In this document: piece by piece, positions 9,642 to 17,217 of the stretch
How positions within the stretch are numbered: position 1 is the stretch's first letter
Layout of the letters: each line of letters opens with the position of its first letter
From: Entamoeba invadens IP1
Taxonomy: Eukaryota > Evosea > Mastigamoebida > Endamoebidae
Direction: 5' to 3'
DNA: 17,217 nt
NCBI RefSeq assembly: GCF_000330505.1
Contig: NW_004440415.1
Span: 39,233 to 56,449, forward strand
Notes under the pieces: generated by a model
The model's input: only the letters and a program-made list of their open reading frames with translations
Told to the model about the DNA's origin: nothing
Database searches by the model: none
Position numbers and translations under genes: made by a program

Positions 9642-10420
9642 GATTTTAAAGGGTAAATTTGTAAATATAAATATTAAAATTTATATTGATTATGTATAGA
9701 AATTTTTATAAAATATATAAGGAATGAAAATAATAGAAATATTCATGTTATTGGATAGTATTCTTTAGTTATAATTCTATATATAAAAATAATTATTATA
9801 ATTAATTTTTTAATTTTTTTTGAATTGTTATTATATAAAAATATCGCCAAGTGAATAGACCGCAGTGAATAACCAAATTGGTAAACTGCTTGGCAACATC
9901 TTGACACGTTTAAAAAAGATAAAAACCAGTATATTTACCTGACAAGAGTGTCTATTTAAGTAACAGGATTATTAGTATAATTAATTATTATTATAAATCA
10001 AAAATTATGGGGTTTAAAAATTTAAATGGGTATTATTATTATAATATTATAACAATAATATTATTAAAAACAATTTATTCAAACAACCAACAAGTCTTTA
10101 ACTATTTAATAAACTATTTACATTCTAATAAATACAATTATTGAAAAAATAATAAAATTAATAAAAAATGTTAATTTAAAAAAATAAAGAAGTAATACAC
10201 ATAAAAGTGTTTAGCATTACATAAATACACCAATATTGTCATACCTCGGTTAATGTTTAATGCTTAAACAATATATGTCAATAAAATGAGTTTGAGTTTA
10301 TGAAACAATAAAACGAAACCAATTGTTCAAAAAATTAAGAAACATCATTTAAACATATTTTTAATTACACATGAATTTTTATAATTTGTTTAAAATTAGT
10401 ATGTTTTTTAAAATAAAACA
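9640..10420. other. Intergenic AT-rich DNA
   Basis: No coding signal. It holds low-complexity TA/TAA stretches (for example 10025-10080) and a more GC-rich self-complementary patch at 9846-9894, given separately. Confidence 0.5.
9846..9894. repeat. Nested self-complementary segment
   Basis: GCCAA (9846-9850) pairs with TTGGC (9890-9894), GCAGT (9862-9866) with ACTGC (9885-9889), and ACCAA (9872-9876) with TTGGT (9878-9882). The segment is more GC-rich than its surroundings. It could form a cruciform or RNA structure, though the innermost palindrome has a loop too small for RNA. No known RNA family was recognised. Confidence 0.35.
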
Positions 10421-10464
10421 ATACATATATATTTGACAATAAAAATTGTCAAATATATATGTAT
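10421..10464. repeat. Perfect 20-bp inverted repeat with AAAA loop
   Basis: ATACATATATATTTGACAAT at 10421-10440 is followed by AAAA and by its exact reverse complement at 10445-10464. It lies 70 nt upstream of the ATG of the Stealth relic. It could be a snap-back duplication, a MITE-like tip or a cruciform-forming site. Confidence 0.9.
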
Positions 10465-10533
10465 GGTATTTAAAATGGAATTAAAATTAATTGTAAAACT
10501 TTCAAAAAACAACTAATAATTCATAAAGTTGTA

Positions 10534-11810
10534 ATGCAATCAATATTTACAATTTTGGTGGTTTCAATCACAGTATTTTTGTTATTTTTAACAACAACTT
10601 TATTTGTTCCAACGGATGAGTCGCTTTAAAATTCATTTCAACCCACTTGAAATTACCAATGACGAAGTCCCAATACTTCCAGTTATACAAAAACCGTTTT
10701 TTACACTCTCTTCTTTAAAAGATTTTAACACCATAATTTTAAACACAAACCATGATTATTTTATTCAAATCAAAAAAGAAGAAGACGAATTATTGAAAAG
10801 TTTAGAATCAAATAAAATCAACTCCATTTCTCAAATGAATGAAAATGATAAAGACGGAGAAGAAGGAAATAACGACGATGAAAAGGAAGAAAACGAAAAC
10901 AAAAACAAAAAAGGACCAAATGGAGAGAGGCGATCAAACACAAGGAAGAGATGTTCAGAAATTTTGTCTCCGAAAGAACAGGAGACTTTTGCAAATAAAG
11001 AGCTCTACCGATATTTTAGAAAACTCAAAAAGTCGACAAAACAACAAAATCCATTGAAAGAAAAAGATCTAGACAATTTACCAACTGAATGTGATGAAAG
11101 AATAGATGCGTTGTGGTTGTGGGTGAATGGAACAGATCCGACATGGATTTCCAAATACAAAAAGCTTATTAATTCCAATCACGACCCAAACAAATTCCGA
11201 GACTACAACACCCTGTTTTACTCTTTAAGGAGTGTCAAAATGTTTGCGCCATATATCAAAAATTACTTTCTTGTGACAGACAACCAAATACCAAATTTCC
11301 TTGAGCGCCCTTTGAACGAGACTGCTTATATACTAAAAGACGGAGAATACACTTTGGAAGTCGTTTCTCATCAAGAAATAATACAAAAAGAAGTTTTGCC
11401 AGTGTTCAGTAGTGATAACTTGGAATTGCATTTACATAACGTGAAGAACCTCGGGGAGTGTTTTGTGTATTTCAATGACGATTTTATATTGAACCGACCA
11501 ACTCCTTTAAATTACTTTTTCGAGGACAAAAAAGCCAAATTGTATATCACTGGAAAGACGGGAAGTGTCAAGTTGGTGAAGACAAGAATGTGGGACAACT
11601 CTACTTTTCACAAACACTTTGATCAATCGGAAGTTCATGTATAAGAAAGAGAAAGAACACTATTTCCAATCACACGTTGAATATGTTATGAGGAAAAGGA
11701 TTTTGTAGTTTATAGAATCTGAATTTAACGAGGAATATAGAAAACAGGAAACAAAAAGAGTGAGGGAATTTAACTCGTTAAATATTCCTTATTTATCTAT
11801 GCACTATTTA
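10534..11810 (+). pseudogene. Stealth-family (GNPTAB/capsule-type) sugar-phosphate transferase, frameshifted
   Basis: Intact Stealth proteins transfer sugar-1-phosphate (GlcNAc-1-P in GNPTAB, capsule units in bacteria). ATG 10534 gives about 27 residues of a type-II signal anchor (FTILVVSITVFLLFL), then stops at TAA 10627-10629. The next frame carries the rest, so a one-base shift lies between about 10606 and 10627. That frame has an acidic, Lys-rich low-complexity linker (10830-10960), then CR1 (LWLWVNGTDPTW, from 11103), then CR2: FRDYNTLFYSLRS, FLVTDNQIPNF, LPVFSSDNLELHL and FVYFNDDFILNRP. It ends at TAA 11642-11644. In the third frame, CR3-like sequence continues from 11637 (HYFQSHVEYVMRKRIL), is interrupted by TAG 11706-11708, and resumes (FNEEYRKQETKRVREFNSLN, then IPYL) to about 11810. 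Two frameshifts plus a stop mean it is a pseudogene, although the catalytic CR1-CR2 block is unbroken. Confidence 0.88.
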
Positions 11811-11830
11811 TTAATTATTAAATAGTGCAT
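11799..11830. repeat. Perfect 12-bp inverted repeat at the 3' break of the Stealth relic
   Basis: ATGCACTATTTA (11799-11810) and TAAATAGTGCAT (11819-11830) surround TTAATTAT. The left arm encodes the last recognisable Stealth residues (MHYL); the right arm is its inverted copy, after which the sequence is low-complexity AT for about 140 nt. Confidence 0.85.
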
Positions 11831-11969
11831 TTAATTATTAATTATAATAATAAATTAATAAACATTTATTTATTATTATAATTTAACCATATCTGGACCT
11901 AAAATTTACTAATAAAATTAATAAATTTACTATTAAATAATTATAAAAACCATAATTATCATTTTACTT

Positions 11970-12125
11970 ATGCTCAAATCCGAACAGACAGAACATGAAT
12001 TGATCCATTTGACACAACGTATCGAAGCAGTTGTTGTCGTTGTGTATTTCTTTTGAACTTTCAAGTGTTGAGTAGTTTTCATTACTTTTCAGACCCACCA
12101 TTTGATTCAATTTTTGAAACAAATT
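11970..12125 (+). pseudogene. Possible detached C-terminal (CR4-like) piece of the Stealth relic
   Basis: A more GC-rich island after 140 nt of AT filler. The frame at 11970-12056 reads SEQTEHELIHLTQRIEAV; the frame from 12068 reads LSSFHYFSDPPFDSIFETN. Stealth proteins typically end their conserved part with a motif like F-x-x-P-S-x-F-E, which FSDPPFDSIFE resembles. A frame change lies between the two pieces. The link to the upstream relic is an inference from position, strand and this motif; the piece could be unrelated. Confidence 0.35.
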
Positions 12126-12177
12126 ATAGTATAAATTATAATAAAATTATTAATATTTATAGTTATTTTGTTTATCT

Positions 12178-12528
12178 TTATAAAAGAATGTGCTTAAATC
12201 CCAAAATGTTACATATATTTACTGTAATAAAATGAACAATATAGTCCATCAAATAGTAAGAAAGTTGAAGATAATCATTTTTTATAATTAGCGGATAAAG
12301 GTATAAGAACCCCTCTAAAATAAATAACACATCAATTTTCACTTTGGCACAATGTCTTCTTAATAACGTATTGGGCTGATAACAGTCAAGGTCTCCATAA
12401 TGTTTTCGACAATTTTTATTGAGATGCACTTTTGGGCAAGCATTTTGGCTGGCGGGAAAAACCGCTTCACTTCCATTTACTTGTTTTATTGTATAGAAAA
12501 ATAACGTTTTTTGGCATTTTGCCGATTT
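12178..12528 (-). other. Coding-like open stretch of unknown origin, minus strand
   Basis: Read from 12528 to 12178 on the minus strand, 117 codons are free of stops. The middle (about 12310-12480) has coding-like composition and a run of Cys and His: NACPKVHLNKNCRKHYG, GDLDCY, LLRRHCAK. This suggests a metal-binding segment, but matches no family I can name. The distal part is AT-biased filler. There is no credible ATG start. It contains the motif VNGSEAVFPA, shared with 12761-12895. It may be a piece of an old transposon protein or of an unknown gene, or chance. Confidence 0.3.
12451..12481. repeat. 31-bp dispersed repeat, copy 1
   Basis: GGCGGGAAAAACCGCTT followed by ACT and CCATTTACT blocks. 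It matches 12824-12854 at 29 of 31 positions by eye. On the minus strand both copies read in frame as V-N-G-S-(E/K)-A-V-F-P-A, differing by one synonymous and one E/K change. Confidence 0.7.
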
Positions 12529-12760
12529 TTAAAATAAAAAATAATACGGTGGCGAAAAACCGCTTTAGATCTTTTTTGTCTTTTCTAAATCAAATTCATA
12601 TTGTTTTATTATAAAAACTTATCCAATAACCAAATATTGCCTTTTTAAATTGTGAAAAAATAGTGTTTTTTTTTCTCGGCATACAAATATTTTTTAACCA
12701 AAAATATTGAATAACATACAAAAACACACAATAAATTTGAATTGATTCACCATACAGAAA

Positions 12761-12895
12761 TTATTGCCACACTTTCGGATCGTCCACAGTATCCTCCCAG
12801 TCTTTTTTAACATTTCTCTGCACGGCGGGAAAAACCGCTTTACTACCATTTACTGATAAAATTACACACAATTGTAACCAAAGTTTCAATTTGCC
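12761..12895 (-). other. Coding-like scrap ending in a stop, minus strand
   Basis: The frame open from 12895 to the TAA at 12763-12761 reads VNGSKAVFPAVQRN, then VKKDWEDTVDDPKVWQ and stop. The charged, Trp-containing end looks like a genuine protein C-terminus rather than random AT-rich translation. No family was recognised. It shares the VNGSxAVFPA stretch with 12178-12528. Confidence 0.35.
12824..12854. repeat. 31-bp dispersed repeat, copy 2
   Basis: Partner of 12451-12481, 373 nt away in the same orientation. Similarity stops sharply on both sides. Confidence 0.7.
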
Positions 12896-13095
12896 TCAAA
12901 TAATTGAGGTTTTGGTGGAAAAAAGCAAAAAACACGAGAAATTATAACGAACATGTGCAGCGCCCTTTTACCGCTTCTAATAATTTACACAAAATTATCC
13001 GTCTTACATTGTTTTTATTGACCAATATTAAAAAATTGCTTCGTTTATTTTATAAAAAGTTTCAAAAAAGCAAGTACAACGAAATAATGAGTCAT

Positions 13096-13330
13096 TTATC
13101 GCTTGCTTGACAGGCACTTGAAAAACCGCTGGGAATGGATGCACTCACGTTCAGTTTGTGAGTATTTCCAAAGTGCGTTTTTTTCGGTTTGGCAGTGAAA
13201 TGAATTTCTGAGGAATCCAACAAGAGGGGGTGTGAAATAAAGGTGCAGTCTGTCTTTGCTGAGAGACATTGAAAAGTGGTCTATCAAAAACATGTGCTGG
13301 TCCGTGTATTAACTATATTGCTCAAGAGGT
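13096..13330. other. GC-richer island without a recognisable gene
   Basis: Base composition is clearly less AT-rich than the flanks. Plus-strand frames give scraps such as RHLKNRWEWMHSRSVCEYFQ and LLRDIEKWSIKNM broken by stops. A 65-codon minus-strand frame (13293-13096) is also open but has no family resemblance. It is probably a decayed coding sequence, possibly a transposon, of unknown identity. Confidence 0.35.
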
Positions 13331-13850
13331 AATCGATTTGACTGTTGAGTATTTGTTTAATGGATGATTAAAAAAATGAAAAAAATTATAAAGGAGTGAA
13401 AAGAAGCGTGAAAAAAGGTACACTCGCGGGTTAGTGTTTTTGAGTTTTTTTATTTCTGCAAAAAATTGAAAAAAATATTTAATAAAAAGTTCATTATTTT
13501 TTCACTTAATTATATTAATTTTAAGATGTTTTTTGGTTATTTTGACCTCAAAGAACAGTTTCAAAGTCAATCTTTCTTGATCCTCCTTTTATCATTCGGC
13601 AAATCCAGCCTTTACTTCACATAAAAAATAATTCACAAATTTCAATAACAAACATCGGCATCTTGAAAAAGTCAGAGAGACTCTTGTAAACCTTGTTTTT
13701 TTTGAATCAAATCGAGGAAAAGGAAAAAAATAAACTATACAAAAAAACTATAATCATATTATCATTTTACTATTAAATTATCAAAAGCGGTTTTTTTTAT
13801 CTCTTTACTACGATTATTGACCTATTCTTCTATAGTTTTCTATTATGAAC

Positions 13851-13893
13851 TATAAAATTTGTTAACTTATTTTTAAACAAAACAAATTTTATA
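13851..13893. repeat. Perfect 13-bp inverted repeat, 17-nt loop
   Basis: TATAAAATTTGTT (13851-13863) and AACAAATTTTATA (13881-13893). AT-rich, so part of the match could be chance, but it is exact over all 13 pairs. Confidence 0.7.
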
Positions 13894-14743
13894 AAAGTTT
13901 GTACTTAAAATAGTTAATAAAAGAGAACTAGAGTCATTCTCTAGACGTTGTTTTTTCATTAACGTTGTCCCTCAGTTTTTAGATATTAATAACTGGAATA
14001 TATCGAGAAATTTTCCAAACGCCAGAAAATCATTGTTTGAGTTTTTTTTACCGTTTTTATGATTTATTACCTAATTCCTAATTTTTAAAAAATTTGTTGT
14101 GTATTTTTTGCAAAAAGGACAACGTTTGAAGAAAGGATAACGTTTAGAGCATATTGTCCCATTCTAAAGTATTCATTTGGGTATTTTCGCCATAATTGTT
14201 AATAGTTTTACCATATAGTTGTGTTGTTTTCAATTTTCAATATTTTTTCACAATAATTTACAAAAATACTTTTTTCTTTAAAATATTTTTTATTTTCTTT
14301 ATGGTAATTTGTGATAAACGATTGTCAATAATTAATACTTAAATAAAGACAGTTGTTGTTACTACTATTTTAGTGGTATTTGAAGTTACAAAAAAGACTT
14401 AAAATATCAATTGTCACGCACAATCAATTAAAGGTGATAAAAAAACCAACACAATTATTAAAAATTTTTAAATTTATTTATTGAGATTAATTCTAAATAT
14501 TTTTGTTAATTTTTAATATCTTTTACTATTGCTTTTTTATTAAAATATAAAAGTAAAAAAAACACTAAAAAACTATTATCTACATCTACATATATATGTT
14601 TGTCTAACGCATATATTAATTTATTTATTTCAGTTGTACGTTATTCTTGCGCTTCTTAATAGTATTTTATTAATAAGCAATATACTATAAATATAATTGT
14701 TTTTACTAATCTTAATAATAAAATGTGATGATTTTTCAATACG

Positions 14744-14773
14744 AACGATAGTTAATTTTTACTAACTATCGTT
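14744..14773. repeat. Perfect 11-bp inverted repeat, 8-nt loop
   Basis: AACGATAGTTA (14744-14754) and TAACTATCGTT (14763-14773). It includes GC-containing positions, which makes chance less likely than for pure A/T arms. Confidence 0.75.
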
Positions 14774-15374
14774 TTATTCAAGTTTAGTTCCTTAAGAAAA
14801 GATAAAATTTTAAATAAATTATCTCTTTTTTGATGAATTAATTATTGTTTTAAATAGTAATTGTATAAACAGACAGACAAACAAGTTTTTGAAATTAAAA
14901 AAAGAGGTTAAATAATAAAATAGTTAAAAACCAGAAAAACGTATTTGTTATTTAACTCGCCGACGTACCTAATCCCCAACAAACCAATACTGTTAAAAAG
15001 AGCAGTGTTTTTGTTTTTTTGAAAAAAAAATATATTATACAGTGTAGTTCAATTATAGTAAAATGAAAATGGAATAACGAGTTCAAATCATGAACTAAAA
15101 AACAAATAAATTGCGAAAAAAATGAAAAAAATATAAAAATTAATGACAAAAACGTAAAAAATGGCAAAATAAGAATAGTGGTAAAATGAATAACATTTAT
15201 TCTGAAACAGATAAATATGTATTTTATACACTAAACAATAAAAAACTATTGGTTTTGAGTTGAAATGAAATACAAATTTCAAAAGTAACATGAACACATT
15301 AGTGATAATTAAAAAAACACAAAATATATGTACACATAATAGTCTTTATCAAAAATATAAACTTTTTTAAAAAC

Positions 15375-15414
15375 CCCATTTTATTAACTTAATAAAATAC
15401 CCATTTTATTAACT
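15375..15414. repeat. 15-bp direct repeat with 25-nt period and internal palindrome
   Basis: CCCATTTTATTAACT occurs at 15375-15389 and 15400-15414. ATTTTATTA (15378-15386) also pairs with TAATAAAAT (15390-15398). Confidence 0.75.
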
Positions 15415-15629
15415 GTGTATTTTCAGATAGTACGATGTAGCAAGATTTTTTGACTATTTTTTTCTGTCAATAATATATTTTTTTCATCTTTTGGTATTTA
15501 CTATACTGTGACTAATCTCTTGAAGAGTGTTTATCAAAAGAAATTAAAATATAACAAGCAATCATTAAAAACAGTTTTTAGTGTTAAATATATATTGTTT
15601 TTAAAACAATTACCCTTCATTACATATAA

Positions 15630-15676
15630 TCCACATATTTTTATATTGTTGTCTGACTTCTTTTCAAATATGTGGA
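15630..15676. repeat. Perfect 11-bp inverted repeat, 25-nt loop
   Basis: TCCACATATTT (15630-15640) and AAATATGTGGA (15666-15676). Confidence 0.7.
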
Positions 15677-15983
15677 CTGTTTAACCAATTGTTTGTTAAT
15701 GACTTTTGACAGGTTGATGCATATAATAGCACATTTTTAATAATATATTGAAAGGGGTGTTTAAAATGAATAAGGTAAACCACAACTATATTTTTAATTT
15801 TTCAAACAACAAAAAACCAAACTTCTTATTTTATCAATGCTATTTTATTGATTTATTTGGTATATATTTTTAATTTTTGTTGTGTTTTATGTTATGAGTA
15901 ATTTAGCTTTTTTATTGTCTATAACAAGGTATACTTTATTATAATTATTCTTTATATTCGGGTTGCTTGATAATCAATTACAG

Positions 15984-16012
15984 ATGCATCGCTGTCTGCA
16001 AAAGCGATGCAT
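15984..16012. repeat. Perfect 10-bp inverted repeat, 9-nt loop, GC-rich for its setting
   Basis: ATGCATCGCT (15984-15993) and AGCGATGCAT (16003-16012) around GTCTGCAAA. It stands out in base composition from the surrounding DNA. Confidence 0.75.
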
Positions 16013-17217
16013 AATGGATTCGTTTTATTGTTATAATATTTTACAACTATTTTGACTCTATCATTTTCACTATGAAATAGAAGCACGTTATTCAATGGAA
16101 ATAACAACCACTGTTATCAATTTACATCATTCTCCGAACATAAGCAATTATGTTTTTTTATTACGACTATTATTATTTATTTGTTTTATCAAACAAAAAA
16201 TATCAATTTTCACGTTAGTTATGTGTGCTTTTTATCATTTTCTTTAGATTTTATGAATACTTTTCTCAGAGTTGGCAGAAAATAGTCTATCTCGATAAGA
16301 TTAACTATATTTTATTATGAACAACCATTTTTATTAGTCATTGTTTGTATTTTTATTTTTATTATAAATTATAAAACTTTCAAGCAGGACACAAATTTAA
16401 TTTAGATATTGAGACACTTTTTTGAAAATAAATACAGAAATTGAATATTTAAAAATTATAAGTTACTACCATAATCAATCTCAGTTGATTTTACACATTG
16501 ACCCTTTGACATAGAAATTGATTAGTGGATTGAATATGTGATTTTTTAAACATTCACTGTGTTTTGTGGACTTCTTTAATATATTTTAAAGTCCAAATTT
16601 GTTGTTAAAAGTTAATTGTTTCTAAATGCTACATTTAAATTTTTTATTATTGAATTGTGTTGTATTAATTAAATATTTTATCAAATGATTAGTTTGATAA
16701 CTTTCATATTTGCTTTTTTATACTTACTAAATCATCATTATCAATTTTAAAAACAAACATCAAGTGGTAGCAATTGATTGTTTATGGGGTAATACAACCA
16801 CAACAACAAAACTATATTACGTATCCGAAAAATCAATTTTATTAACGGGATAATGAAAAAAATTCAATTATTGTTTGGTTTTTCAAATATTTTAATTATT
16901 TTTTTGTTTTTAATTAATGTTTTTAAAATACTATAAAATGTTTTTTGAATTTATAACAATAAATATTATATTTTACTATAATTTGCTAAAGCCGACTTTT
17001 CCCAGCTACTCTTTATTATTTTGGTTGTAATTTTTGTTATGTTTTGCTTTCATATTTTTATTTAAAAAATAAATGCACAAAACGATTTTTTGGTATAAAA
17101 AATAAAAAATAATCCAATTATGAAATTAATATATTATTTGTTTTTATTTATTTTTCGGGAAAGTCACCTAATAATAATTCAAAATTATTTAAACAGTTTT
17201 GGGACAATTTTTAAAAA

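Larger units (their letters stand above)
12457..13130. repeat. Cluster of four exact AAAAACCGCT 10-mers
   Basis: Exact copies at 12457-12466, 12555-12564, 12830-12839 and 13121-13130. A relaxed copy, TTTTACCGCTT, is at 12966-12976, and an inverted exact copy, AGCGGTTTTT, at 13786-13795. GC-rich words are rare in this region, so the clustering is unlikely to be chance. It may be a decayed repeat family or a protein-binding site array. Confidence 0.65.
13331..17217. other. Long gene-free AT-rich region with scattered inverted repeats
   Basis: About 3.9 kb with no supported gene. The short open frames at 14952-15297 (minus) are Phe/Tyr/Ile-rich translations of A/T runs and are not credible. A mildly GC-richer patch at 13540-13710 gives broken minus-strand scraps (SKGWICRMIKGG, KIDFETVL) without a known match. 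No tRNA array, rRNA, LINE/SINE or transposase was recognised. Confidence 0.6.

Noticed and set aside
10839..11057. 72-codon Lys/Thr-rich plus-strand frame
   Set aside because: Out-of-frame reading of the acidic low-complexity linker of the Stealth relic.
12451..12470. E2F-like site (TTTCCCGCC on the minus strand)
   Set aside because: The match lies within a dispersed repeat far from any intact gene and I know of no basis for E2F regulation at this locus.
12053..13110. Short plus-strand open frames in the AT-rich region
   Set aside because: Phe/Lys/Asn-rich translations of A/T runs without starts or domain features, apart from the small Stealth-like piece at 12068-12125 reported separately.
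13961..14126. Possible small MITE with 10-bp ends AACGTTGTCC/GGACAACGTT
   Set aside because: The ends are exact inverted repeats 166 nt apart, but no target-site duplication flanks them and the interior has no structure; kept only as a curiosity.
15375..15414. Possible CRISPR-like or tandem-array unit
   Set aside because: Only two copies with an AT-rich 10-nt spacer; no array and the setting is eukaryotic.

Overview
The window looks like nuclear DNA of an Entamoeba species, most probably E. invadens. The evidence is very AT-rich DNA, intergenic stretches far longer than in E. histolytica, and three kinds of gene typical of Entamoeba: a giant CXXC-type cysteine-rich surface protein, a BspA-like leucine-rich-repeat surface protein, and a Stealth-type sugar-phosphotransferase. 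The species call is an inference from family content and base composition; no rRNA or tRNA gene is present to fix it.

Layout. 1-5108 (minus strand) is a secreted cysteine-rich protein built on 17 tandem units of about 71 residues. Its apparent C-terminus at position 30 is an artefact of a one-base frameshift at 104-107, and the true frame runs off the left edge. 5572-6085 (plus) is an undescribed-looking relic of the C-terminal half of cytosolic HSP70, with nonsense, frameshift and deletion lesions. 7583-9639 (plus) is a BspA-like LRR protein without a recognisable start. A one-base frameshift at 9362-9367 separates the LRR domain from a cysteine-rich, probably GPI-anchored tail. 10534-11810 (plus) is a Stealth protein with an N-terminal signal anchor, broken by two frameshifts and a stop; a possible last conserved block lies detached at 11970-12125. 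From about 12.1 kb to the end (5 kb) no intact gene is visible, only AT-rich DNA, a cluster of a GC-rich 10-mer (AAAAACCGCT), some coding-like scraps on the minus strand, and many perfect short inverted repeats.

The two large surface-protein genes each carry one -1 type lesion in an A run, and they may be functional genes with sequence errors or very young pseudogenes. HSP70 and Stealth have several lesions each and are clearly decayed. I see no operon-like cooperation. The shared theme is a cell-surface gene neighbourhood decaying inside a repeat-rich region, with perfect snap-back inverted repeats at several of the breakpoints. I found no convincing new molecular system. The items most worth checking are the frameshifts, the snap-back repeats, the gene-conversion tract in the cysteine-rich gene and the AAAAACCGCT cluster.
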